DNA of 64,000 nt from an uncultured Oscillospiraceae bacterium (GTDB lineage: Bacteria; Bacillota; Clostridia; Oscillospirales; Oscillospiraceae): assembly GCA_947631595.1 (NCBI GenBank), contig CANRLZ010000003.1:16425-80424 (forward strand), given 5' to 3'. The notes beneath the pieces are model-generated. The model saw only the letters and a list, made by a program, of their open reading frames with translations, ran no database searches and was not told where the DNA came from. This document shows, in pieces, positions 37,744 to 47,717 of this stretch. How positions within the stretch are numbered: the first letter of the stretch is position 1; every line of letters begins with the position of its first letter. Position numbers and translations under genes: made by a program.

Positions 37744-38694
37744 TTACAAATCTTGCTGGTTGAGCGCCCGGTCGAAGTGCTCGTTGATCTGCTGGGTGAA
37801 CTCCAGCGCGGCGTTGTAGCCCATCTTCTTCTGGCGGTTGTTCATGGCCGCCACCTCGATAATGACCGCCAGGTTTCGCCCAGGCTGGACGGGCACGGTG
37901 AGGGTGGGGATCTTCACGTCCAAAACCTCGGTGTAGAAGCTCTCCGCCCCCAGGCGGTCATAGACCTTGTCGTTGCGCCACTGCTCCAGGTTGATGATGA
38001 GGTCGATCTCCTGCTGTTCCTTCACCGCGCCCATGCCGAAGAGCTGGCGCACGTCCACCACGCCGATGCCCCGCAGCTCGATATAGTGGCGGATCAGCAC
38101 CGGGGCGGTGCCCTGGAGGCGGTTGCCGGCGCGCTTGATCTCCACGGCGTCGTCGGCGATGAGGCGGTGGCCGCGCTTGACCAGCTCAATGGCGGTCTCG
38201 CTCTTGCCGATACCCGACTCGCCCAGGAGCAAAACGCCCTCGCCGTAGATCTCCAGCAATACCCCGTGGCGGGTGATCCGAGGGGCCAGGGAGTGGTTCA
38301 GAAAACCGATCAGGGCACTCATGAAGGCGGAGGTGGTCTCGGAGGTGCGCAGGATGGTGCGGTCGTACTTCTCCGCCATCTCTATGCACTCCGGGTAGGG
38401 TTCCAGGGAGCGGGTGATGATGAGGGCGGGGATATCGTAGCTGAAGAGCTTGTCAAAGGCCGCCCGGCGCTCCTGGGGGCTGAGGCCGTGCAGGTAGGTG
38501 TACTCCACCAGGCCCAGCAGCTCGATGCGCTGGGGGTCGAAGTGCTCGAAGAAGCCGGTGAGGGGGAGTCCCGGACGGTTCACATCCTCCAGGACGATGG
38601 GGATGTCCTCGTACTGGGCGCCGCCCCGAAGGACCTCCAGCTTGAACTCCTCCACCAGGGACTTGAGCTTGACGCTGTACGTGATGCTTTCCAT
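37744..38694 (-). CDS. hprK: HPr kinase/phosphorylase
   Basis: LLGESGIGKSETAIELVKRGHRLIADDAVEI (P-loop), RGIGVVDVRQLFG. Confidence 0.97.
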   Translation of the reverse strand: MESITYSVKLKSLVEEFKLEVLRGGAQYEDIPIVLEDVNRPGLPLTGFFEHFDPQRIELLGLVEYTYLHGLSPQERRAAFDKLFSYDIPALIITRSLEPYPECIEMAEKYDRTILRTSETTSAFMSALIGFLNHSLAPRITRHGVLLEIYGEGVLLLGESGIGKSETAIELVKRGHRLIADDAVEIKRAGNRLQGTAPVLIRHYIELRGIGVVDVRQLFGMGAVKEQQEIDLIINLEQWRNDKVYDRLGAESFYTEVLDVKIPTLTVPVQPGRNLAVIIEVAAMNNRQKKMGYNAALEFTQQINEHFDRALNQQDL

Positions 38695-38733
38695 AGACGC
38701 GGCACATCCTTTCTATCCGATCAAGTATATCCG

Positions 38734-40128
38734 CTATCGCAACGCCAAAATACGCTTTTTGGCGGCGGTTTTGTAGAAGATAATGGTCAAAATCAGGGAC
38801 AGCCCCTCGGCGATGGGGAAGGCGTACCAGACCCCGGCGGGGTAGAGGAAGGTGAACAGCGCGGCGGTAGGCAGAAGGACGATCAGCGTCCGGGCCAGGG
38901 AACAGATCAGGCTGAAGACGGGAATGCCCAGGGATTGGAACACGCCGATGAGGATGATAGCGACGGCGGCCATGGGGAAGGAGAGGCTGATGGCCCGCAG
39001 GGCGGGCACCCCCGCCGCCAGCACCTGGGAGAAGGACAGGGAGGAGGTGGCCTGGGCCGCGTCGGTGGTCTTGAACACGGAGAGCAGAGGGCCGGGGATG
39101 GTCCAGAACAGGAGCAGGCCGAAGCACAAGATCGCCAGAGACAGCTTGAGGGAGAAGCGCACTGCCTGACGGATGCGGTCGGGTTCCCGGGCGCCGTAGT
39201 TGTAGCTGACGATGGGGATAACGCCGTTATTCAGGCCGAAGACGGGCATGAAGACGAAGGACTGGATCTTGAAGTAGGCGGTGAGGACGAAGACGTGGGC
39301 GTCGCTGATCTCCTGGAGGAGCAGATTCATGATGGAGACCATCACCGTGGTCAGCGACTGCATGGCGATGGAGGGCAGGCCGATGCGGTAGATGCTCCCC
39401 ACGATCCGGCCCTTGAATCGGAAATCCCGGAAGCGGAAGGGCACGACCTTGTTGCGCTTCACCAAGATCAGGCCCAGGATCATCCCCAGCCACTGCCCCC
39501 CGATGGTGGCGATGGCCGCGCCGGCAATCCCCAGCCTGGGGAAGGGGCCGATCCCGGCGATCAGCAGGGGGTCGAAGATGATGTTGAACAGCGCCCCCGC
39601 GCCCTGGATGAACATACAGGCCATGGAGTTGCCCGAGGCCTGGAGGATCCGCTCGGCGGAGAACTGCATACACATCCCGATGGAGCCGATGGCTACGATC
39701 CGCAGATAGCTGGCGCCGCCGGCCAGCACCACGGCGTTGTCCTTGGCGTACAGGCCGATGAAGGGCTTTGCCAGAAACAGGCCGAACAGGGCGAACAGCA
39801 CCCAGATGCAGAGGTAAATAAAGTAGCTGTGGGTGGCCACCTCCGCGGCCTCCGCCTGGTTTTTCTCCCCCAGCCGCCGGGCCAGGATGGCGTTCACGCC
39901 AACGCCGGTGCCGGCGCAGATGGCGATCATCAGCGACTGGACGGGGAAGGCGTAGCCCAGGGCCAAAAAGGCGTCGGGGCTGGCGTACTGGGCCACGAAA
40001 ACGCCGTCTACAATGTTGTAGAGGGCCTGGACCAGCATGGAGAGCATCATAGGCCAGGACATGACCAGAACCAGCTTTTTCACGGGCATCACGCCCATTT
40101 TGTTCTCTGTTTCGCTCAAGGTGAACAA
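38734..40128 (-). CDS. MATE family efflux transporter
   Basis: 464 aa, about 12 TM; MSWPMMLSMLVQALYNIVDGVFVAQY. Confidence 0.95.
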   Translation of the reverse strand: MFTLSETENKMGVMPVKKLVLVMSWPMMLSMLVQALYNIVDGVFVAQYASPDAFLALGYAFPVQSLMIAICAGTGVGVNAILARRLGEKNQAEAAEVATHSYFIYLCIWVLFALFGLFLAKPFIGLYAKDNAVVLAGGASYLRIVAIGSIGMCMQFSAERILQASGNSMACMFIQGAGALFNIIFDPLLIAGIGPFPRLGIAGAAIATIGGQWLGMILGLILVKRNKVVPFRFRDFRFKGRIVGSIYRIGLPSIAMQSLTTVMVSIMNLLLQEISDAHVFVLTAYFKIQSFVFMPVFGLNNGVIPIVSYNYGAREPDRIRQAVRFSLKLSLAILCFGLLLFWTIPGPLLSVFKTTDAAQATSSLSFSQVLAAGVPALRAISLSFPMAAVAIILIGVFQSLGIPVFSLICSLARTLIVLLPTAALFTFLYPAGVWYAFPIAEGLSLILTIIFYKTAAKKRILALR

Positions 40129-40136
40129 CTCCCAGG

Positions 40137-40700
40137 TTAGATTTCTCGAATGTACCGCAGATCCACGCAGACCACATGGTCGGGGAAGGGGATATCCGCG
40201 TAGGTGCCGTCCCAGGAAAAGCCGTGGGCGGCGTAAAAGCGCCGTGCCCGTTGGTTTTCCCGCAGGACGAAGACGAACGCCCGGCGAAAGCCCATGTCCT
40301 TCAGCCGCCGCAGGGCCTCCTCCATCAAAATACCGCCGTAGCCGCGGCTGCGCTCGTCGGGGTGGGTGTAGAAGGAGGCGATCTCCCCGCAGTCCTCGTA
40401 CCCCTGGTTATCAAAGCGGCAGACCTCGCCCGGGTTGTAGTTCATCGTCCGGGCGGGGCAGTAGTTCAGGCAGGCCACCGGGGTGGAGCCTCTGTAAAGG
40501 AGAAGACCATGACAGCCGTTTTGGCTGCGATAGTTCTCCCGAAAGACCTCTACCCAGCGGTCGTCGGTGATCTCCCGCTTCAAATAGTCCGCGGGAAGGC
40601 AGTCCGCGTAGGTATCCCGCCAGCCCAGGGCGTGGATCAGGGACATGGCGCGGAAGTGCTCCTCCGTACAGGCGTCCACCAGATGTAAAGCTTCTTCCAT
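40137..40700 (-). CDS. GNAT family N-acetyltransferase
   Basis: SFYTHPDERSRGYGGILMEEALRRLKDMGFRRAFVFVLRENQRARRFYAAHGF. Confidence 0.92.
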   Translation of the reverse strand: MEEALHLVDACTEEHFRAMSLIHALGWRDTYADCLPADYLKREITDDRWVEVFRENYRSQNGCHGLLLYRGSTPVACLNYCPARTMNYNPGEVCRFDNQGYEDCGEIASFYTHPDERSRGYGGILMEEALRRLKDMGFRRAFVFVLRENQRARRFYAAHGFSWDGTYADIPFPDHVVCVDLRYIREI

Positions 40701-42017
40701 TTACACCGCCGCCCCCTGCGTGGCGGCCTCCCGCTCGCCCTGGGCTTCCGCCGCCTGACGGGCCAAGGCCTTGGCGTTGGCCAGCATGAGCTTGATGCGG
40801 TTTTCCTGGTTGATCTGGGTGGCGCTGGGGTCGTAGTCGATGGCCACGATGTTGGAGTAGGGGTAGTCGTCCTTCAACCGGCGGATCATCCCCTTGCCCA
40901 CGATATGGTTGGGCAGGCACCCGAAGGGCTGGGCGCAGACGATGTTGGGCACGCCGGTGTGGATCAGCTCCAGCATCTCGGCGGTGAGGAGCCAGCCCTC
41001 GCCCATCTTGTTGCCGTCTCCCAGGTAGCCCCGGATGGAGCGGTGGAGGTCGTCAAAGGTGCCGGGGACGCGGAAGTGCCCGGAGCGCTTCAGCGCGGCG
41101 ATCATATCCCGCTGGCAGGCCTGCATATAGCCCATGCCCGCCTTGCAGAAGGCGCGCTTCAGGGCGCTGCCGCCGTAGAGCTGCACGTCGGCTACCCGGT
41201 TGTAAAATTTGAAGATAATAAAATCCGCCAGGCCGGGGACCACCGGCTCGGCGCCCTCGGAGAGCAGGAATTTCTCCAGCCCGTTGTTGCCCAGGGCGGA
41301 GAACTTCACGTAGATCTCCCCCACGATGCCCACCCGGACCTTCTGCTCCCCGGAGACGGGGATGGCGGCGAAGTCGGCGATGATCTGGTCGAAGAGGGCG
41401 CGCATCTGCTTGCGGTTCATCCCCTTGCCCCGGGTGAAGCCGTCGATGAGCCTGTCCGACCAGGTCTCCACCATCTTGTCGGCGTCGCCGGGGGTCACCT
41501 CGTAGGGGCGGACTTGATTTGCCACCCACATGATGAGGTCGCCGTACATCATGCCGTAAATCAGCCGGCGCACCAGTTCCAGGGTCAGGTGGAACCCGGG
41601 GTTGTGCTCCAGACCGAAGGAGACGGAAATGACGGGGATGTAGTCCATCCCGGCCTTTTTCAGCGCCTTGCGCAGCAGGTGGATGTAGTTGGAGGCCCGG
41701 CAGCCGCCCCCGGTCTGGGTGATGAGCAGCGCCACCTTATGGGGGTCGTAGCCGCCCTGCTTGATGGCGTCCATAAACTGGCCGATGACCAGCAGAGCGG
41801 GGTAGCAGGTGTCGTTGTGGACGTACTTCAAGCCCTCGTCCACCACCGCCCGGCCGCCGTTGTTGAGCTGGTCCACCCGGTAGCCCTCCAGTTCCAGGAG
41901 TTTTTTGAACATCCCGAAGTGGATGGGCAGCATCTGGGGGATGAGGATGGTGTACTCCTGCTTCATCTCGCGGGTGAAGAGGAGGCGGCCTGTCTTATCG
42001 TATTGCAGTTCAGCCAT
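40701..42017 (-). CDS. 2-hydroxyacyl-CoA dehydratase-related protein (C-terminal portion of the large activase-dehydratase family)
   Basis: 438 aa; HNDTCYPALLVIGQFMDAI, TQTGGGCRASNYIHLLRKALKKAG, CAQPFGCLPNHI. Confidence 0.8.
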   Translation of the reverse strand: MAELQYDKTGRLLFTREMKQEYTILIPQMLPIHFGMFKKLLELEGYRVDQLNNGGRAVVDEGLKYVHNDTCYPALLVIGQFMDAIKQGGYDPHKVALLITQTGGGCRASNYIHLLRKALKKAGMDYIPVISVSFGLEHNPGFHLTLELVRRLIYGMMYGDLIMWVANQVRPYEVTPGDADKMVETWSDRLIDGFTRGKGMNRKQMRALFDQIIADFAAIPVSGEQKVRVGIVGEIYVKFSALGNNGLEKFLLSEGAEPVVPGLADFIIFKFYNRVADVQLYGGSALKRAFCKAGMGYMQACQRDMIAALKRSGHFRVPGTFDDLHRSIRGYLGDGNKMGEGWLLTAEMLELIHTGVPNIVCAQPFGCLPNHIVGKGMIRRLKDDYPYSNIVAIDYDPSATQINQENRIKLMLANAKALARQAAEAQGEREAATQGAAV

Positions 42018-44943
42018 TTTTTCTCGCCTCCATCGCGGCCATCAGGGAGCGGGTGCGGATACGCACCGCGCCCAGGTTGCTCACGTCGTCGATCTTGAGC
42101 TGGGTGTAGAGCTTGCCGTGATCCTCCAGGATGGAGCGCATCTCATCGCCGGTGATGGCGTCGGTGCCGCAGCCGAAGGAGACCAGCTGCACCAGCTGCA
42201 TATCCTCCTGCTCGCACACATACCGGGCGGCCTGGTACATCCGGGCCTGGAAGGTCCACTGGTTCAAAACCGCCCGTGTCTCATACCCCTCGTGCCAGGC
42301 CACCGCGTCCTCGGTGATGAGGGTGAAGCCGTAGGAGGTGATAAGCTCGTTGATGCCGTGGTTGATCTCCGGGTCGATGTGGTAGGGCCGGCCGGCCACC
42401 ACCAGAATGGGCTGGCCCTGGGTCCGGGCGGACTGGATGTACCGCTCGCCCTCGGCGCGAAGATCCTGCTTGTAGTCCTCATAGGCGCGGTAGGCTGCCC
42501 GGACGGCGGCCATGGTCTCCCGCCGGGGGACGGAGAACTCCGCCTCCATGAACCGGGCCAGGCGCTTGGCGCAGTCCTTGGGGCGGTGCAGCCCCACGTA
42601 GGGGGTGAGGTAGCGGACGTTCTTTAGCTTGGGCACGTTGGCGCCCAGCAGCTCGGGGTAGTAGGCCACCACCGGGCAGTTGTAGTGGTTGTCGCTGATC
42701 TTCTCGTCGAAGTTGTAGGACATACAGGGGTAGAAGATGGTGGTGACCCCGGAGTCCACCAGGGCCTCCACATGGCCGTGCATGAGCTTGGCGGGGTAGC
42801 AGACCGTGTCGGAGGGGATGGTGTGCTGGCCGTAGAGGTAGAGCTTCCGGGAGGACTCGGGGGAGAGGACCACCTGGAAGTTGAGGCTGGTGAAAAAGGC
42901 GAACCAGAAGGGGAGATTTTCATAGAAATTCAGCCCCATGGGGATGCCGATCTTCCCCCGGCTGCCGTCCCCTTTGCCCACGCCGCCCATCTTGCGGAGC
43001 TTTTCGTACTTATAGGCCATGAGATCCGGCCGTTTCACCTTCTCCTGGCCCAGAGGGCGGGAGCAGCGGTTGCCGGAGATGAAGCGGCGGCCGCCGTCAA
43101 ACTGGTTGACGGTGAGGGAGCAGTGGTTGGTGCAGAGGTTGCAGGTGACGGGCTTGGCGGTGTGGGTGAACCGCTTCAGGTCGGCCTCGGTGAGCAACCC
43201 GGAGCGCTCCAGGTGAGCGTCCCGGGCGGCCAGGGCCGCGCCGAAAGCGCCCATGAGTCCGGCAATGGTAGGACGGGTCACGTTGCGCCCCAGCTCCAGC
43301 TCAAAGGCCCGGAGGACGGCGTCGTTGAGGAAGGTGCCGCCCTGGACCACGATATGCTGGCCCAGGTCGTCCGCCGAGACCGCCCGGATGACCTTGTAGA
43401 CGGCGTTTTTCACGATGGAGATGGACAGGCCCGCGGAGATATCCGCCACGCTGGCCCCGTCCTTCTGGGCCTGCTTGACGGAGGAGTTCATAAAGACGGT
43501 ACACCGGGAACCCAGGTTTACCGGGTTGGGGGTGAGCAGGCCCATCTGGGAGAAGGTGGCGATGTCGTAGCCCAGGGCCTTGGCGAAGGTCTCGATGAAG
43601 GAGCCGCAGCCGGAGGAGCAGGCCTCGTTGAGCATGATGGAGTCCACCGTGCCGTTGCGGATCTTGAAGCACTTCATGTCCTGGCCGCCGATGTCGATGA
43701 TAAAGTCCACCTGGGGGTTGAAGTGGGCGGCGGCCTTGTAGTGGGCCATGGTCTCCACCAGCCCCAGGTCGCAGTGGAAGGCGTTTTTGATCAGATCCTC
43801 GCCGTAGCCGGTGACCGCCGCGCCCATGATCTGGATGCGGTCGCCGCAGAGCGCGTAGATCTTCTTGAGTTCTTCCAGCACGATGGCCACGGGGTTGCCC
43901 AGGTTGGAGTGGTAGTAAGTATAGAGAAGCCCGCCGGTGGGTTCGATGAGGACCACCTTGGTGGTGGTGGATCCGGCGTCGATGCCCAGATAGGCCGGGC
44001 CGCGATAGGTGGCGAGGTCCACCTCCGGGGGGTGGGAGGCGTTGTGCCGGGCCAGGAACGCCTGGTATTCATCCTGGCTGGTGAAAAGAGGGGGGAGGGT
44101 ATTCACAAGGTCGGTGTTCTCCACCGACTCCTCCAGCTGACGGAACACCTGGTCAAAGGGCCGGGCGGGGTAGTCCCCGGCGCACAGCGCCGCGCCGATG
44201 GCGGCAAAACAGTCGCCGTCTTCGGGAAAGACGGCGTGTTCCTCGTCCAGCTTCAGCGTCTCCACGAACCGGGCGCGCAGGCCCTTGAGGAAGTGGAGCG
44301 GCCCGCCCAGAAAGACGATCTTGCCCTTCAGCTCCCGGCCCTGGGTGAGGCCGCCCACGGTCTGGTCCACCACCGCCTGGAAGATGGAGGCGGCGACGTC
44401 CTCTTTCCGTCCGCCCTGGTTCAGGATGGGCTGGATGTCCGTCTTGGCGAAGACGCCGCAGCGGGAGGCGATGGGGTAGATCTTCTCGTGGCGCAGGGAA
44501 AGCTCGTCCAGCTCGTCCACCGTCACGTCCAGGAGGGTGGCCATCTGGTCGATGAACGCGCCGGTGCCCCCGGCGCAGGAGCCGTTCATCCGCTCCTCCA
44601 GGGCGCCGCCGAAGAAGATGATCTTGGCGTCCTCGCCGCCCAGTTCGATGACGGCGTCGGTGTCGGGGATGAAGGCGCCCACCGCCGCGGCGGTGGCGTA
44701 GACCTCCTGAACAAAGTCCAACCGGCAGGCCTTGGCTACGCCCAGACCGGCCGAGCCGGTGATGACCAACTGCACGTCCTTGCCCTCCAGCTTGTCCCGG
44801 ATGCCCCGGAGGGTCTCGCAGGCCCGCTCCCGGGCCATGGAGTAGTGCCGCTCATAGGAGCGGAAGAGCAACTGGTTATCCTGATCCAAAACCACCACCT
44901 TGACGGTGGTAGAACCGATGTCAATGCCGATGCGAAGGCTCAT
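42010..44943 (-). CDS. acyl-CoA dehydratase activase (tandem BadF/BcrA ATPase domains + DUF2229)
   Basis: 977 aa; two ASKHA modules (RIGIDIGSTTVKVVVLD; LGIDAGSTTTKVVLIEP), CSSGCGSFIETFAKALG; overlaps next gene by 8 nt. Confidence 0.9.
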   Translation of the reverse strand: MSLRIGIDIGSTTVKVVVLDQDNQLLFRSYERHYSMARERACETLRGIRDKLEGKDVQLVITGSAGLGVAKACRLDFVQEVYATAAAVGAFIPDTDAVIELGGEDAKIIFFGGALEERMNGSCAGGTGAFIDQMATLLDVTVDELDELSLRHEKIYPIASRCGVFAKTDIQPILNQGGRKEDVAASIFQAVVDQTVGGLTQGRELKGKIVFLGGPLHFLKGLRARFVETLKLDEEHAVFPEDGDCFAAIGAALCAGDYPARPFDQVFRQLEESVENTDLVNTLPPLFTSQDEYQAFLARHNASHPPEVDLATYRGPAYLGIDAGSTTTKVVLIEPTGGLLYTYYHSNLGNPVAIVLEELKKIYALCGDRIQIMGAAVTGYGEDLIKNAFHCDLGLVETMAHYKAAAHFNPQVDFIIDIGGQDMKCFKIRNGTVDSIMLNEACSSGCGSFIETFAKALGYDIATFSQMGLLTPNPVNLGSRCTVFMNSSVKQAQKDGASVADISAGLSISIVKNAVYKVIRAVSADDLGQHIVVQGGTFLNDAVLRAFELELGRNVTRPTIAGLMGAFGAALAARDAHLERSGLLTEADLKRFTHTAKPVTCNLCTNHCSLTVNQFDGGRRFISGNRCSRPLGQEKVKRPDLMAYKYEKLRKMGGVGKGDGSRGKIGIPMGLNFYENLPFWFAFFTSLNFQVVLSPESSRKLYLYGQHTIPSDTVCYPAKLMHGHVEALVDSGVTTIFYPCMSYNFDEKISDNHYNCPVVAYYPELLGANVPKLKNVRYLTPYVGLHRPKDCAKRLARFMEAEFSVPRRETMAAVRAAYRAYEDYKQDLRAEGERYIQSARTQGQPILVVAGRPYHIDPEINHGINELITSYGFTLITEDAVAWHEGYETRAVLNQWTFQARMYQAARYVCEQEDMQLVQLVSFGCGTDAITGDEMRSILEDHGKLYTQLKIDDVSNLGAVRIRTRSLMAAMEARKNG

Positions 44944-44973
44944 AGTTTCACCTCGTCTCAGAGTTGCCCATAC

Positions 44974-45002
44974 ATTATATAGGATTTCGACCTTTTTTAC
45001 AA
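44974..45002 (-). promoter_or_regulatory. sigma-A type promoter for activase operon
   Basis: Minus strand TTGTAA - 17 nt - TATAAT. Confidence 0.7.
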
Positions 45003-45079
45003 CCGCAAAATAGCGGAAAATCCGCCCGTAGCAAAAAGTTTACAAATCTCTCCGCCCGCCGGGCAGGCCCGTCCTTTTC

Positions 45080-45108
45080 TTGCCTTTTTTTCCGCCCTGT
45101 GATAAAAT
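45080..45108 (+). promoter_or_regulatory. sigma-A type promoter upstream of TIGR03960 gene
   Basis: TTGCCT - 17 nt - TAAAAT. Confidence 0.55.
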
Positions 45109-45138
45109 ATGCTCCACACAAGCTGTGGGGAGGACGTT

Positions 45139-46974
45139 ATGACAAAGGAATTGGAGAAGATCCTGCCCCTGGTGCAAAAGCCCGCCCGGTATACCGGCGG
45201 GGAGTACCGGGCGGTGGTGAAGGACAAGAGCCAGGTGGATTTCCGGGTGGCCTTCTGTTTCCCGGATTCCTACGAGATCGGCATGTCCAACCTGGGTATG
45301 CGCATCCTCTACGGGGTGATGAACGGCCTGCCCGAGGTCTGGTGCGAGCGGGTCTTCGCCCCCTGGGGGGATATGGAGGAGCAGATGCGCGCCCACCACA
45401 TCCCCCTCTATGGCCTGGAGAGCGGCGACCCCATCGGGACATTCGACCTCATCGCCTTCTCCGTGGGCTACGAGATGGCGTACAGCAACATTCTCAATAT
45501 GCTGGACCTGGCCGGTGTCCCCGTCCGCCGGGCGGATCGGAATGGCTCCCACCCCCTGGTGATCGCGGGGGGCACCTGCTGCTATAACCCCGAGCCGCTG
45601 AGCGACTTTGTAGACGTCTTCTCCCTGGGAGAGGGGGAGGACGTGACGGTGGAGATGCTCCAGGTCTGCCGAAGGGCCAAGGCGGAGGGCTGGAGCCGGG
45701 AGGAGCTGCTCCGGGTGCTTGCCAAGGTGCCGGGCCTCTACGTCCCCAGCCTGGTGGACGTGACCTACAACGCCGACGGCACCATCCGGGCCATGACCCC
45801 CGCCGACGGGGTGACCTTGCCTGTTCTCAAGCGGATCGTCTCCGACCTGAACACCTCCTATTACCCCACCCAGACCATCGTCCCCTCCACCGAGATCGTC
45901 CACGACCGGGTGATGCTGGAGGTATTCCGGGGCTGTATCCGGGGCTGCCGGTTCTGCCAGGCGGGGTACGCCTACCGCCCCGTCCGGGCCAAGGACCCTG
46001 AGCTGCTGGTGCAACAGGGGATCGCGGCGTGCAAGGACTCGGGGTATCAGGAGATGACCCTGTCCAGCCTGTCCACCAGCGACTACCGCCCCTTGGAGGC
46101 GCTGTGCGACGGGCTGCTGGACTACTGCGCCCCCCGGGATATCAGCCTGTCCCTGCCCTCCCTGCGGGCGGACAACTTCTCCATGGGCCTGATGCAGCGC
46201 CTCCAGGCGGGTCGGAAGAGCGGCCTCACCTTCGCCCCCGAGGCGGGTACCCAGCGGCTTCGGGACGCCATCAACAAAAACGTCACCGAGGAGGACCTGA
46301 AGCAGTCCTGCCGCACCGCCTTCTCCGGGGGGTGGTCCAGCGTGAAGCTCTACTTCATGCTTGGCCTGCCCACCGAGACGGACGAGGACGTGCTGGGCAT
46401 CGCGGATCTGGCCAAGAAGGTCCTGGCCTGGGGCCGGGAGTACGGCCCACACCAGCGCGGGGGCGTCCGGGTCACCGTCTCCACCGCCTGCTTCGTCCCC
46501 AAGCCCCACACCGCGTTCCAGTGGGAGGCCCAGGTGGACATGGACGAGTATATGCGCCGGGTGACCCTCCTGCGGGAGAATATGCGGGAGCGGAACATCA
46601 CCTACAACTGGCACGACCCGGACACCAGCTTTCTGGAGGCGGTCTTCTCACGGGGCGACCGGCGGCTGGGGGCGGTGATCTGGGAGGCGTGGAAAAACGG
46701 GGCGAAGTTTGACGCCTGGAGCGAGTATTTTGACCTCCAGCGCTGGCTGGACGCCTTTGCCGCCTGTGGCCTGGATCCCCATTTCTACGCCAACCGGGAG
46801 CGGGGGAGAGAGGAGATCTTCCCCTGGGAGGTCACCTCCACCGGGGTGAGCCGGGCGTTTTTGGCCCGGGAGCGGGAGCAGGCCTATCGGGCGGTCATCA
46901 CCCCGGATTGCCGCAAGCAGTGCTCCGGCTGCGGGGCCAACCAGTTCTGCCCAGGGGGTGTGTGCGATGCCTAA
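45139..46974 (+). CDS. TIGR03960 family B12-binding-type radical SAM protein
   Basis: EVFRGCIRGCRFCQAGYAYRPVR (CxxxCxxC), PEAGTQRLRDAINKNVTEEDL. Confidence 0.93.
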   Translation: MTKELEKILPLVQKPARYTGGEYRAVVKDKSQVDFRVAFCFPDSYEIGMSNLGMRILYGVMNGLPEVWCERVFAPWGDMEEQMRAHHIPLYGLESGDPIGTFDLIAFSVGYEMAYSNILNMLDLAGVPVRRADRNGSHPLVIAGGTCCYNPEPLSDFVDVFSLGEGEDVTVEMLQVCRRAKAEGWSREELLRVLAKVPGLYVPSLVDVTYNADGTIRAMTPADGVTLPVLKRIVSDLNTSYYPTQTIVPSTEIVHDRVMLEVFRGCIRGCRFCQAGYAYRPVRAKDPELLVQQGIAACKDSGYQEMTLSSLSTSDYRPLEALCDGLLDYCAPRDISLSLPSLRADNFSMGLMQRLQAGRKSGLTFAPEAGTQRLRDAINKNVTEEDLKQSCRTAFSGGWSSVKLYFMLGLPTETDEDVLGIADLAKKVLAWGREYGPHQRGGVRVTVSTACFVPKPHTAFQWEAQVDMDEYMRRVTLLRENMRERNITYNWHDPDTSFLEAVFSRGDRRLGAVIWEAWKNGAKFDAWSEYFDLQRWLDAFAACGLDPHFYANRERGREEIFPWEVTSTGVSRAFLAREREQAYRAVITPDCRKQCSGCGANQFCPGGVCDA

Positions 46975-47635
46975 GGACCGTCTGCTGTTCGCCAAAGAGG
47001 GGAGAGCGTGCTACATCTCCCACCTGGACCTGATGCGCACCTTCCAGCGCGCCTTTTTGCGCGCCGACATCCCCATCAAGCACACCGAGGGGTTTCACCC
47101 CCACCCCTTCATCTCCATCGCCCTGCCCCTGTCCCTGGGTTTTTCCAGCGCGTGTGAGATCTTGGAGTTCGGCCTTTTGGCGGGCACGCCCCGCCGGGAG
47201 GTGCCCGCGCGGCTCAACGCCGTTCTCCCCGAGGGCGTTCGCGTGCTGGAGTGCTACGAGGGGACGCGGCCCATGCGGGAGCTTCAGGCGATCCGCTTCC
47301 AGATCCAGGTAGATTTTGCCGGGGACGTCCCCGGACTCTGCCAGGCGTGGGGGGAGCTGCTGGGCCGGGAGAGCTGGATCGTGGAAAAACCCTCCAAGAA
47401 AGCAAAGAGCGGGTCGGTAAATGTAGATATTCCAACGCTTGTAAAGGAATATAGCTTTACTGATTTGACCGAGAACGGCGTCACCCTTCTGGCGACGCTG
47501 TCCGCGCAAAACCCTGGATTGAACCCGAGTGTAATGGTGAAAGCCTTGACAGATGCCTGTCCCCAATTTCCCCCGGAATTTGTCCGCTACCGCCGGTTGG
47601 AGATCGTTGACGGGGATGGCAATATCTTTCGGTGA
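46967..47635 (+). CDS. DUF2344 / TIGR03936 family protein
   Basis: LLFAKEGRACYISHLDLMRTFQRAFLRADIPIKHTEGFHPHPFIS; overlaps radical SAM gene. Confidence 0.92.
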   Translation: MPKDRLLFAKEGRACYISHLDLMRTFQRAFLRADIPIKHTEGFHPHPFISIALPLSLGFSSACEILEFGLLAGTPRREVPARLNAVLPEGVRVLECYEGTRPMRELQAIRFQIQVDFAGDVPGLCQAWGELLGRESWIVEKPSKKAKSGSVNVDIPTLVKEYSFTDLTENGVTLLATLSAQNPGLNPSVMVKALTDACPQFPPEFVRYRRLEIVDGDGNIFR

Positions 47636-47653
47636 GAAAGATCGTGAAAAAGT

Positions 47654-47682
47654 TTGACAACTTTTTCGGGATGGGCTACACT
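47654..47682 (+). promoter_or_regulatory. sigma-A type promoter upstream of rex
   Basis: TTGACA - 17 nt - TACACT, with a 9-bp inverted repeat over the -35. Confidence 0.75.
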
Positions 47683-47717
47683 AAAATGGAACAAAGAGAG
47701 AAAGGGGGTGGGCCGGC

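Noticed and set aside
36946-40140. 1064-aa plus-strand ORF
   Set aside because: Antisense to glycosyltransferase, hprK and MATE genes with clear motifs; low-complexity Gly/His/Gln/Val-rich translation typical of antisense ORFs in GC-rich coding DNA.
42010-42017. Programmed -1 frameshift at A-AAA-AAT joining the two dehydratase ORFs
   Set aside because: The downstream gene is in the +1 frame relative to the upstream one, so -1 slippage would not join them; only a +1 event or a one-base deletion would.
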